From contig DAIDJO010000119.1 of assembly GCA_027451345.1 (NCBI GenBank), positions 1-39,403 of the forward strand: a stretch of 39,403 nt of DNA, written 5' to 3'. Source of the DNA: Solirubrobacterales bacterium. GTDB taxonomy: Bacteria > Actinomycetota > Thermoleophilia > Solirubrobacterales > Solirubrobacteraceae. Position numbers and translations under genes: made by a program. Under the pieces are notes generated by a model that was not told the origin of the DNA, searched no databases, and saw nothing but the letters and a program-made list of their open reading frames with translations. Numbering within the stretch: the first letter of the stretch is position 1; each line of letters begins with the position of its first letter. Shown here piece by piece: positions 32,039-39,403 of the stretch.

Positions 32039-33639
32039 ACCCGCGCCTCCGAGGCGGCGCCGCGCTCGCGCTCCCTGGCGCGGTCCTCGGCCTCCTCGCG
32101 CAGGTCGAGCAGCGGGGCGTAGGAGCGGATCGGCGGGAGGGGCCGCTCGAAGTTCAGCGGCGGCGGCGGTGAGCTCGTGGCCCACTCGAGCGTGTGACCG
32201 CTCCAGGGGTCGTCGCCGGCGAGCTCGCGGCGGCGCAGCGACACGAGCACGTTGAGCAGGAACACGGCGACGGCGAGCGCGATGACTCCCGCCCCGGCGG
32301 TCTCCAACCGGTTCAGGAACGCCCAGCCGGGGTGCTGCGAGTAGCGCGACACCCGGCGATCCATCCCGTCGAGCCCGAGCACGAACATCGGCATGAACGT
32401 CAGGTTCGTGCCGATGAAGAGCAGCACGTAGTGGACCCGGCCGAGCCCTTCGCGCAGGCGCGCACCGGTCATCTTCGGGAACCAGTGGTAGACGCCGGCG
32501 AAGAAGCCGAACACGCTGCCGGCGAACAGCGTGTAATGGAAATGCGCGACGATGAAGTAGCTGCCGTAGGCGTTGTAGTCGAGCACCGGGGAGGCGACGA
32601 AGATCCCGGTCAGGCCGCCGATCAGGAACTGGATGAAGAACGTCAGCCCGAAGAGCATCGAGACGCGGAGCCTGATCGCGCCGCCGATCAGCGTCCCGAC
32701 GAGGTCGAAGTACTCGATCCCGGCGGGGACCAGCAGCAGCGTCGAGGTGAACGAGAAGAACCCGTTGGTGACCCCGCCGGTGACGAACATGTGGTGCCCC
32801 CACACGCTCATCGAGAGCACCGAGAAGGTCATCATCGAGGCGACGAACGCCTTGTAGCCGAACCACCGCTTGTGCGCGTTCGTCGCGACCGCCTCGGCGG
32901 CACAGCCGAGGTACGGGAAGAACATCACGTAGACGACCGGGTGGCCGAAGAACCAGAAGAGGTCCTGGTAGTCGATCGTGCCGGTGAAGCCGCTGTAGAT
33001 GTGGCCGCCGTGGCGGTCTATGAACAAAAGCAGCATCGCCAGGATCAACATCGGGAAGGCGCCGACGACCATCAGCACCGAGACGAGCGAGGTCCAGGTG
33101 AACACCGGCATCCGCAGCACGGTCATCCCCGGCGCCCGGCGGCGTGCGATCGTCATCGTGATGCAGATCGCCACCAGCAGCTCGCCGAGGGCGGCGAGAA
33201 TCACCCCGAGCACCCACAGGTCCTGCCCCACCCCGGGCGAGTACGTCCCGTTGGAGAGCGGATAGAACGACGTCCACCCGGCCTGCCCGGCGCCGGTGTT
33301 GGCGAACCAGCCCGACTGCATGACCAGGCCCCCGCACAGGTAGATCCAGAAGCCCGCGAGCGCGACGCGGGACCCGCTCAGGGCGCGCGCGCCGATCTGC
33401 AGCGGGACGAGATAGAGCGCCAACGCCAGCGCCATCGGCGTGACGAAGAGGTAGATCATCGTCGAGCCGTGCATCGTGAACAGCTCGTCGTAGCGCTGGT
33501 TGGACATCAGGTCGCCGTGCGGCGAGGTGAGCTGGGCGCGCATGAACAGCGCGAAGATGCCGCCGAGGATGAAGAAGCCCAGCGCGGTGAGCCCCATGTT
33601 CAGGGCGATCCGCTTGTGGTCGGTGCTGATCGCGATCAT
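32035..33639 (-). CDS. ctaD: Haem-copper oxidase subunit I, channel-deviant
   Basis: A 534-residue, twelve-segment catalytic subunit reducing O2 to water. All metal ligands are present: His57 (TMHGSTM) and His368 for the low-spin haem, His366 for the high-spin haem (VAHFHY), His233, His282 and His283 for CuB, and Tyr237 for the His-Tyr cross-link. Canonical proton-channel residues are not: HPEVY reads HPVVY (Val235), PTGIK reads PAGIE (Glu309), and the GApDxxxPRxN loop reads GARALSGSRVA, lacking Asp and Asn. The Mg-site HD is also replaced (NAYGSYF). The rest follows A-type oxidases (GGLTGIF, WFPKMTG). It may pump through altered paths or less efficiently. ATGA overlap with ctaC. Confidence 0.92.
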   Translation of the reverse strand: MIAISTDHKRIALNMGLTALGFFILGGIFALFMRAQLTSPHGDLMSNQRYDELFTMHGSTMIYLFVTPMALALALYLVPLQIGARALSGSRVALAGFWIYLCGGLVMQSGWFANTGAGQAGWTSFYPLSNGTYSPGVGQDLWVLGVILAALGELLVAICITMTIARRRAPGMTVLRMPVFTWTSLVSVLMVVGAFPMLILAMLLLFIDRHGGHIYSGFTGTIDYQDLFWFFGHPVVYVMFFPYLGCAAEAVATNAHKRWFGYKAFVASMMTFSVLSMSVWGHHMFVTGGVTNGFFSFTSTLLLVPAGIEYFDLVGTLIGGAIRLRVSMLFGLTFFIQFLIGGLTGIFVASPVLDYNAYGSYFIVAHFHYTLFAGSVFGFFAGVYHWFPKMTGARLREGLGRVHYVLLFIGTNLTFMPMFVLGLDGMDRRVSRYSQHPGWAFLNRLETAGAGVIALAVAVFLLNVLVSLRRRELAGDDPWSGHTLEWATSSPPPPLNFERPLPPIRSYAPLLDLREEAEDRARERERGAASEARV

Positions 33640-34301
33640 GCGCTCACCGTCCCGCCGGTCCGCAGCCAGGTGTCGAACCGACCCAGCGGCATCGCCTCGA
33701 CCGTGAACACCATGTAGGCGTGCAGCAGGCCGCAGTACTCCGCGCACGAGCCGGAGAAGGAGCCGCTGCGGTCGAAGTCGAGCGTCAGCGTCTGCACCGA
33801 GCCGGGGATGGCGTCGTGCTTGAAGGCGAGTTGGGGGACCCAGAACGAGTGGATCACATCCTCTGAGCGCAGCTCGATCCGCACCGGCACGTTCGTCGGC
33901 ACCACCAGCGGCTCCTGCCCGACAGCGCCGCTGCGGTGCGTGATGCCGTGGCCGGGGTACGTGAAGGTCCACTCCCACCGGGAGGCCGTGACGTCGATGG
34001 TCACCGCGGGCCGCTCGTGGCTCGACGCGCGCGCGGAAGCGACGATGAGGTTGTCCTGGTGCAGCGCCGTGAAGGTGATGTAGAGCAGGAAGCTCGCCAC
34101 CAGCGTGAGCAGCACGACATAGCTGCCCTCGAGCCGGTTGGCCTCGTGCCGGCGGGACGGCCGCTCGCGGCGGCGGTAGACGAGCACGGCGCCGACGATG
34201 AGGACCGTGAACAACGCGAACACGCCGATGGCGATCGGAACATAGATGCTGAGCACCCAGTCGTAGACCTTCCGGGTGTCGACGATCGCGAGCGGCGGCA
34301 A
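33636..34301 (-). CDS. ctaC: Cytochrome c oxidase subunit II with CuA
   Basis: A 221-residue protein: two membrane segments (about 15-42 and 60-80) and an outer cupredoxin domain. CuA ligands are His151 (IHSFWVP), Cys186, Glu188, Cys190, His194 and Met197 (SCAEYCGLLHAYM); aromatic electron entry is SRWEWTFTY. TTG at 34301 is chosen because GGGAG lies four bases upstream; the ATG at 34472 would overlap the divergent transaldolase start. There is no signal peptide beyond the first helix. First gene of the respiratory operon. Confidence 0.9.
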   Translation of the reverse strand: MPPLAIVDTRKVYDWVLSIYVPIAIGVFALFTVLIVGAVLVYRRRERPSRRHEANRLEGSYVVLLTLVASFLLYITFTALHQDNLIVASARASSHERPAVTIDVTASRWEWTFTYPGHGITHRSGAVGQEPLVVPTNVPVRIELRSEDVIHSFWVPQLAFKHDAIPGSVQTLTLDFDRSGSFSGSCAEYCGLLHAYMVFTVEAMPLGRFDTWLRTGGTVSA

Positions 34302-34322
34302 GGTTCTCCCAGAGTTCGTGGA

Positions 34323-34340
34323 GGCTGGCAACTGCCAACC
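34323..34340. repeat. Imperfect 18-bp palindrome upstream of ctaC
   Basis: GGCTGGCA (34323-34330) and TGCCAACC (34333-34340) are inverted repeats matching at seven of eight positions around two bases. It lies 22-39 bases upstream of the ctaC start, in the 164-base divergent spacer with transaldolase, a fitting place for an operator. No clear promoter could be fixed in this spacer. Confidence 0.35.
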
Positions 34341-34465
34341 CCGGAGTACCCGCTCGGGCCGTTGCTCAATTCCCCTGATCGACGATCGCCGCGCGCTGGG
34401 TCGTCTGCTGACAATCCGGCCCGGCGGCGTTTCGCGGGCGGGAGCCCGGGGGAAGCTGCCGTGGG

Positions 34466-35581
34466 ATGGCAACGACGCCGCTGCAGGCCCTCAGAGAGCA
34501 CGGCCAGAGCCCGTGGATCGACTTCATCACCCGCCGGTTCCTGCAGGACGGCGAGCTCGACGAGCTGATCGCACAGGGGATCGTCGGGGTCACCTCGAAC
34601 CCCACGATCTTCCAGAAGGCGATCGGCGACGACGAGCTCTACGACGAGCAGCTGCAGCGACTCGCGGCCGAGGGTCGGGACCCGTACGACGCGTTCATCG
34701 AGATCGCCCGCGAGGACATCCGCAGCGCCTGCGACCAGCTGGCGCAGGTGGCCGCCGCGGCCCCGGGGGCGAACGGGATCCGCGACGGGTGGGTCTCGCT
34801 CGAGGTCGACCCCCGCCTCGCGCACGACGCGCAGAGCACCCTCGCCGAGGCGCGGCGTCTGCACCAGCTCGTCGACCGGCCGAACCTGATGGTGAAGATC
34901 CCCGGCACCGAGGAGGGGCTCGAGGCGATCGAATCGGCGGTCGCCCTCGGGATCCCGGTGAACGTCACCCTGCTCTTCTCCCAGCAGCGCCACCGTCAGG
35001 CGGCGGAGGCCTATCTGCGCGGGCTGCGACGCCGCCACCGGGAGGGCGGCGCCCTCGGGCCGGTCGCGTCGGTCGCCTCGTTCTTCGTCTCGCGGGTCGA
35101 CACGGAGGCCGACCGGCGGCTCGACGAGATCGGGGGCCACGACGAGCTGAAGGGCAGGCTCGCCATCGCCAACGCCAAGCTCGCCTACCAGGCGTACCGC
35201 ACGATCTTCGCCGGACCCGAGTGGGAGGAGCTCGCGGCGGCGGGCGCCTCGCCGCAGCGCTGCCTGTGGGCCTCGACCTCGACGAAGAACCCGGCGTATC
35301 GGGACGTCGTCTACGTCGAGGAGCTGATCGGCCCGGACACGGTGAACACGATGCCGCCGGAGACCGTCCGCGCGTTCCTCGACCACGGTCGGGTGGCCCG
35401 CACGGTCGACGCCGACCTCGACGCCGCGCGCGCCACGATGGAGGCGATCGCCCAGGCGGGCGTCGACTACGACGACGTGGTCGCGACGCTCGAACGGGAG
35501 GGTGTCGCGAAGTTCGCCGACTCGTTCCACGCGCTGACCGAGTCGGTGGCAACCAGCCTTCGCGGCGCCACGTCGCGATGA
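34466..35581 (+). CDS. tal: Transaldolase
   Basis: A 371-residue TalB/TAL-family enzyme of the long actinobacterial type, moving a dihydroxyacetone unit in the pentose phosphate pathway. Lys144 in NLMVKIPGT forms the Schiff base; TSNPTIFQKAI (about 43-53) and VNVTLLFSQQRH are family motifs, and RCLWASTSTKNPAY closes the barrel. The ATG follows GGGGGAAG. It is followed 19 bases later by a ThDP enzyme on the same strand. Confidence 0.95.
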   Translation: MATTPLQALREHGQSPWIDFITRRFLQDGELDELIAQGIVGVTSNPTIFQKAIGDDELYDEQLQRLAAEGRDPYDAFIEIAREDIRSACDQLAQVAAAAPGANGIRDGWVSLEVDPRLAHDAQSTLAEARRLHQLVDRPNLMVKIPGTEEGLEAIESAVALGIPVNVTLLFSQQRHRQAAEAYLRGLRRRHREGGALGPVASVASFFVSRVDTEADRRLDEIGGHDELKGRLAIANAKLAYQAYRTIFAGPEWEELAAAGASPQRCLWASTSTKNPAYRDVVYVEELIGPDTVNTMPPETVRAFLDHGRVARTVDADLDAARATMEAIAQAGVDYDDVVATLEREGVAKFADSFHALTESVATSLRGATSR

Positions 35582-35600
35582 GGACTAAGGAGCATCATCG

Positions 35601-37397
35601 ATGAGCAAGACCGTCGGCGACTTCATCCTGGAACGGCTCGGAGTCTGGGGAATCCACCGCATCTACGGCTACCCGGGCGACGGGATCAACGGGATCATCG
35701 GCGCCTTCCAGCGCTCGAGCGACGGGGTCCGACGGCCCGAGTTCATCCAGGTCCGCCACGAGGAGATGGCGGCGTTCATGGCCAGCTCGCACGCGAAGTT
35801 CACCGGCGAGCTCGGGGTCTGCCTGGCCACCTCCGGCCCCGGGGCGGTCCACCTGCTCAACGGGCTCTACGACGCCAAGCTCGATCACCAGCCGGTGGTC
35901 GCGATCGCCGGCCAGCAGGCCCGGACGGGCCTCGGGGGGCACTACCAGCAGGAGATCGACCTGGTCAGCCTGTTCAAGGATGTCGCCGGTGAATACGTGC
36001 ACATGGCGACGGAGCCCGCGCAGGTGCGGCACCTCATCGACCGTGCGTGCCGCATCGCGCTCGCCGAGCGCACGGCGACGTGCGTGATCGTCCCCAACGA
36101 TCTGCAGGAGATGGAGGCCGTCGAGCAGCCGCCCCACGTTCACGGCACCGTGCACTCCTCGCCCGGGTGGACGGCCCCGCGGGTCCTGCCGAGCGACGCC
36201 GAGCTCGATCGTGCCGCCGAGGTGCTGAACGCCGGCACGCGCGTGGCGATCCTCGTCGGCCAGGGGGCGCTGCACGCCGCGCGCGAGGTGACCGAGGTCG
36301 CCGACGTGCTCGGCGCGTGCGTGGCCAAGGCGCTGCTCGGCAAGGCGGTGCTGCCGGACGACCTCCCGTTCGTCACCGGCTCGATCGGCCTGCTCGGGAC
36401 CCGTCCCTCCTACGAGATGATGGAGAACTGCGACACGCTGCTGATGATCGGCTCGAGCTTCCCGTACTCGGAGTTCCTCCCGCAGGAGGGTCAGGCGCGC
36501 GGGGTCCAGATCGACATCGACGGGCGGATGCTCTCGATCCGCTACCCGATGGAGGTCGGCCTCGTCGGCGACAGCGCCGAGACGCTGCGCGCGCTCCTCC
36601 CGCGCCTGCGCCGCCAGCCCGAGCGGGGCTGGCGCGAGGGGCTCGAGTCGCAGATTCGGGACTGGTGGCAGCTGATGGAGGAACGGGCAGCGGAGCCGGC
36701 GAACCCGATCAACCCCCAGCTCGTGATGGCTGAGCTGTCCAAGCGGCTGCCCGACGGCGCGATCATCTGCGCCGACTCCGGGTCGGTGGCGAACTGGTAC
36801 GCGCGGGACCTGCGTCTGCGCGAGGGGATGATGGGATCGCTCTCGGGCACCCTCGCGACGATGGGCGCAGGCGTGCCGTACGCGATCGGCGCGAAGTTCG
36901 CCCACCCGCGCCGGCCGGTGTTCGCCCTGATGGGGGACGGCGCGATGCAGATGAACGGGCTCAACGAGATGATCACGATCGCCAAGTACCGCGACCGCTG
37001 GCCCGACCAGCGCTTCATCATCCTCGTGCAGAACAACCGCGACCTCAACCAGGTCACCTGGGAGCAGCGGGTGATGAACGGGGACCCGAAGTTCCCCGGC
37101 TCCCAGGACCTCCCGGACTTCCCGTATGCGCGCTACGCCGAACTGCTCGGCCTCAAGGGCATCCGCGTCCAGTCCCCGGAGGAGGTCGGACCGGCCTGGG
37201 ACGAGGCACTGAGCGCCGATCGGCCGGTGCTCTACGAGGCGCTCACCGACCCCGAGGTGCCGCCGCTGCCACCGCACATCACCGTCGCGCAGGCCCGGGC
37301 GTTCGCCTCGTCGGTGATCGGCGGGGACGAGCACGCGAAGCGGATGGTCACCGAATCCCTGCGGCAGATGCTGCCCGAGTTCATGCACCGGGGGTGA
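35601..37397 (+). CDS. PoxB-like ThDP-dependent pyruvate oxidase/dehydrogenase
   Basis: A 598-residue enzyme with the three domains of the acetolactate synthase/pyruvate oxidase family: N-terminal Pyr domain (VRHEEMAAFMA carries the catalytic Glu; CLATSGPGAVHLLNG), a middle domain (about 190-335) and the C-terminal PP domain with ThDP motif Gly445-Asp-Gly447 to Asn478-Asn479. YPGDGINGIIGAF at the start is typical of PoxB-type pyruvate dehydrogenase (quinone). It probably decarboxylates pyruvate to acetate and passes electrons to FAD and quinone, but an oxidase or other 2-oxoacid substrate is possible. AAGGAG precedes the ATG. It is followed after three bases by the formate dehydrogenase pair. 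Confidence 0.85.
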   Translation: MSKTVGDFILERLGVWGIHRIYGYPGDGINGIIGAFQRSSDGVRRPEFIQVRHEEMAAFMASSHAKFTGELGVCLATSGPGAVHLLNGLYDAKLDHQPVVAIAGQQARTGLGGHYQQEIDLVSLFKDVAGEYVHMATEPAQVRHLIDRACRIALAERTATCVIVPNDLQEMEAVEQPPHVHGTVHSSPGWTAPRVLPSDAELDRAAEVLNAGTRVAILVGQGALHAAREVTEVADVLGACVAKALLGKAVLPDDLPFVTGSIGLLGTRPSYEMMENCDTLLMIGSSFPYSEFLPQEGQARGVQIDIDGRMLSIRYPMEVGLVGDSAETLRALLPRLRRQPERGWREGLESQIRDWWQLMEERAAEPANPINPQLVMAELSKRLPDGAIICADSGSVANWYARDLRLREGMMGSLSGTLATMGAGVPYAIGAKFAHPRRPVFALMGDGAMQMNGLNEMITIAKYRDRWPDQRFIILVQNNRDLNQVTWEQRVMNGDPKFPGSQDLPDFPYARYAELLGLKGIRVQSPEEVGPAWDEALSADRPVLYEALTDPEVPPLPPHITVAQARAFASSVIGGDEHAKRMVTESLRQMLPEFMHRG

Positions 37398-37400
37398 GGG

Positions 37401-37703
37401 ATGGTGACGCGGGCCGATGGAGAGCTGCTCGTGACCCGGGAGGCCGTGCGGGAGGCGGTGCGCGACGAGCGCTCCTGGGAGGCGGTCGGCGTCGCCCTCG
37501 ACGTCCGGCCGGGCCTCGCCTTCATGGTCGCCACGGGGGTGCCGGCGGACGGCGGCGGCGTGCCGGACCTGTCCGAGCGCACCGGGGCAGGGCCGACCCT
37601 CAGCAGCCCGCAGGTGCTCGTCAACCCACGGGAGCACAACCCGGTGCGCAACGACCTCGTCGAGGCCTGGGTGCGCGCCCGGGCGGAGCGGGAGCTCGGC
37701 TGA
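37401..37703 (+). CDS. Small unknown protein coupled to formate dehydrogenase
   Basis: A 100-residue soluble protein without cysteine pairs, membrane segments or a domain I recognise. It begins with a predicted beta/alpha stretch (MVTRADGELLVTREAVREAV) and ends WVRARAERELG. Its stop (TGA) shares one base with the formate dehydrogenase start, and it begins three bases after the PoxB-like gene, so the three are made together. An accessory or regulatory role for the dehydrogenase is inferred only from position. Confidence 0.7.
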   Translation: MVTRADGELLVTREAVREAVRDERSWEAVGVALDVRPGLAFMVATGVPADGGGVPDLSERTGAGPTLSSPQVLVNPREHNPVRNDLVEAWVRARAERELG

Positions 37704-39403
37704 TGGACCTGATCTCCGACACCTGGCCGGTGCTCCGGCAACTCACCGGCACGGACCGCCTCGCGCGCGGTCGCGCCGCCAAGTCGCGCGGCTCCAAGCG
37801 GTTGGTGCCGCGCACGGCCTCCGCCGACCGAGTCGTCAAGTCCGTCTGCCCGTACTGCGCGGTCGGCTGCGCGCAGAACGTGTACGTCAAGGATGAGCGC
37901 GTCGTCCAGATCGAGGGCGACCCGGACGCGCCACACAGCCGCGGGCGCCTGTGCCCGAAGGGCTCGGCGTCGCTGCAGCTGACGACCGGGTCGGCCCGCG
38001 AACAGCACGTGCTCTACCGGGCGCCGTACGCGACCGACTGGCAGCGGCTCGACCTCGACACCGCGATGGACATGGTCGCCGAGCGCATGGTCCGCACCCG
38101 CGCCGAGGGTTGGGAGTGGGAGCGTGACGGCGCCCGCACCCGGCGATGCATGAGCATCGCGGCGCTCGGTGGCGCCACCCTCGACAACGAGGAGAACTAC
38201 CTGATCAAGAAGTTCCTCACCGCCTTCGGCATCGTCCAGATCGAGAACCAGGCGCGCGTGTGCCACAGCTCGACCGTCGTCGGCCTCGGGACCTCGTTCG
38301 GGCGCGGCGCCTCGAGCACGCTGCCGGGCGACCTGCAGAACTCGGATCTGATCGTCCTCGAGGGCTCGAACATGGCCGAGGCGCATCCCGTCGCCTTCCA
38401 GTGGGTGCTCGAGGCCAAGAGCCGGGGTGCGACGATCGTCCACATCGACCCGCACTACTCGCGCACGAGCGCCCTCGCCGACCTGTTCGTGCCGATCCGC
38501 CCCGGGACCGACATCGCCTTCCTCGGCGGCGTGATCAACCACGTGCTGCAGACCGAGTCCGACTTCCGGGAGTACGTCGTGGCGTACACGAACGCGCCGA
38601 CGATCGTCCGCGAGGAGTTCCAGGACGCCGACGTCGACGGGATGTTCTCCGGCTTCGACGCGGAGGCGCGCACCTACGACCCGACGAGCTGGCAGTACGA
38701 GGGCGCGTTCGTCGCTGCGGCGGCCGGTCAGCGCGACCAGGAGGGCAGCCTCAGCCGCATGGGAACCGGTGGCGAGGGGCAGGCGGGCGAGGACGCCCGG
38801 GGCGAGCCGACGCTCGACCCGACCCTTCAGCACCCGCGCTGCGTCTACCAGATCCTCAAGCGGCACTTCGAGCGCTACACCCCGGAGATGGTCGAGCGCG
38901 TCTGCGGGATCCCGCAGGACCTCTTCCTCCAGGTCTGCCGCCTGTTCATCGAGAACTCCGGCCGTGAGCGGACGGCCGCGTTCGTGCACGGGGTCGGCTG
39001 GACCCAGCACACGATCGGCTCCCAGTACATCCGCTGCGCCTCGATCCTGCAGCTGCTGCTCGGCAACATGGGCCGGCCCGGGGGAGGGGTGATGGCGATG
39101 CGCGGACACGCCTCGATCCAGGGCTCGAGTGACATCCCGACGCTGTTCGACACCCTCCCGGGCTACATCCCGATGCCGCACGCCCACAAGGCCGAGGACC
39201 TCGAGACGTTCCTCGCCGGGGACGCGCCCCGGCGAGGCTTCTGGGGGAACATGAGCGACTACACCGTGAGCCTGCTCAAGGCGTGGTGGGGGGAGGCGGC
39301 CACCGCGGAGACCGACTTCTGCTTCGACTACCTGCCGCGCCTCACCGGCAGCCACTCGACCTACGACACGGTGATGGAGCAGATCAACGGCACCGTGAAG
39401 GGG
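37703..39403 (+). CDS. fdhA: Formate dehydrogenase alpha subunit (Mo/W-bisPGD), Cys type, 3' truncated
   Basis: The first 567 residues of a long molybdopterin oxidoreductase, cut by the window edge. The Fe4S4 motif is Cys49-x2-Cys52-x3-Cys56 ... Cys84 (CPYCAVGC, LCPKG). The active-site position is Cys187 in NQARVCHSST, encoded by TGC at 38261-38263, where many relatives have selenocysteine (TGA); His188 is kept. The FdnG-like pattern continues with LGGATLDNEENYLIKK and NMGRPGGGV. The N-terminus has no twin-arginine signal, so the protein is probably cytoplasmic. It should oxidise formate to CO2. Electron-transfer subunits are presumably downstream, outside the window. Confidence 0.9.
   Translation, partial: MDLISDTWPVLRQLTGTDRLARGRAAKSRGSKRLVPRTASADRVVKSVCPYCAVGCAQNVYVKDERVVQIEGDPDAPHSRGRLCPKGSASLQLTTGSAREQHVLYRAPYATDWQRLDLDTAMDMVAERMVRTRAEGWEWERDGARTRRCMSIAALGGATLDNEENYLIKKFLTAFGIVQIENQARVCHSSTVVGLGTSFGRGASSTLPGDLQNSDLIVLEGSNMAEAHPVAFQWVLEAKSRGATIVHIDPHYSRTSALADLFVPIRPGTDIAFLGGVINHVLQTESDFREYVVAYTNAPTIVREEFQDADVDGMFSGFDAEARTYDPTSWQYEGAFVAAAAGQRDQEGSLSRMGTGGEGQAGEDARGEPTLDPTLQHPRCVYQILKRHFERYTPEMVERVCGIPQDLFLQVCRLFIENSGRERTAAFVHGVGWTQHTIGSQYIRCASILQLLLGNMGRPGGGVMAMRGHASIQGSSDIPTLFDTLPGYIPMPHAHKAEDLETFLAGDAPRRGFWGNMSDYTVSLLKAWWGEAATAETDFCFDYLPRLTGSHSTYDTVMEQINGTVKG

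Noticed and set aside
32035..33639. CtaD as a nitric oxide reductase
   Set aside because: The cross-link Tyr237 and a full CuA subunit with bc genes are present, fitting an oxygen reductase; loss of channel residues alone is not enough.
38240..38290. A selenocysteine TGA in the formate dehydrogenase
   Set aside because: The codon at the Sec position was read directly and is TGC; no in-frame TGA occurs from 37703 to the window end.
35595..39355. Long minus-strand open frames opposite the ThDP enzyme and formate dehydrogenase
   Set aside because: Translations are charged low-complexity sequence without motifs; the plus-strand genes carry complete active-site patterns.

Overview
This window is a very GC-rich, densely packed actinobacterial chromosome segment. 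Gene content suggests class Thermoleophilia (Solirubrobacterales-like): an F420-type LLM oxidoreductase, a di-haem QcrC with a long Rieske protein beside an aa3-type oxidase, a poxvirus-like topoisomerase IB, GTG/TTG starts and many ATGA/GTGA stop-start overlaps. This placement is inference, since no rRNA or marker tree is available. I see no tRNA, rRNA, insertion sequence, phage gene or CRISPR array, and no gene-free stretch above 300 bases.

Layout. 1-4.4 kb: tail of a thioredoxin-reductase-like flavoprotein, an exported AMIN-like/GerMN protein, an ABC-2 exporter pair, and a TRIC-family channel. 4.5-6.0 kb: an exported coiled-coil protein made of 7- and 19-residue repeats. 6.2-9.9 kb: the most unusual block. 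A PAS-GAF-PP2C phosphatase, a stand-alone cobalamin-binding protein with the CarH photoreceptor signature, and an RsbW-like anti-sigma kinase lie in one overlapping operon. Divergent from it is a STAS protein fused to a degenerate copy of the same cobalamin domain. 9.9-17.2 kb: an alpha/beta hydrolase lacking its nucleophile, the reverse transsulfuration pair (cystathionine beta-synthase and gamma-lyase), an MFS transporter with a PLP amino-acid deaminase/aldolase, and an aldonolactone oxidase. 17.4-20.2 kb: small stress-type genes (ferritin-like, PfpI, LLM oxidoreductase). 20.2-24.5 kb: a seven-gene Mrp/Mbh-type cation/proton antiporter. 24.5-27.5 kb: an MgtC-like gene behind an 11-bp direct repeat, topoisomerase IB, and an epimerase interrupted by an amber codon. 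27.5-34.3 kb (minus strand): ctaC-ctaD-subunit IV-ctaG-qcrC-qcrA-qcrB, a whole menaquinol-to-oxygen branch in one overlapping operon. 34.5-39.4 kb: transaldolase, a PoxB-like ThDP enzyme, a small unknown gene and the start of a Cys-type formate dehydrogenase.

How they fit. The right half is mostly energy conversion: PoxB-like enzyme and formate dehydrogenase feed electrons to the respiratory chain, the bc-oxidase pumps protons, and the Mrp-type complex trades protons for cations. The left half carries signalling. The 6.2-9.9 kb block has every part of a partner switch (phosphatase, kinase, STAS antagonist) with a cobalamin sensor built in, which suggests light- or cobalamin-controlled release of a sigma factor encoded elsewhere. 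I consider this the best candidate for an undescribed system. The oxidase subunit I is the second: it keeps all metal ligands but lacks the canonical D- and K-channel residues.
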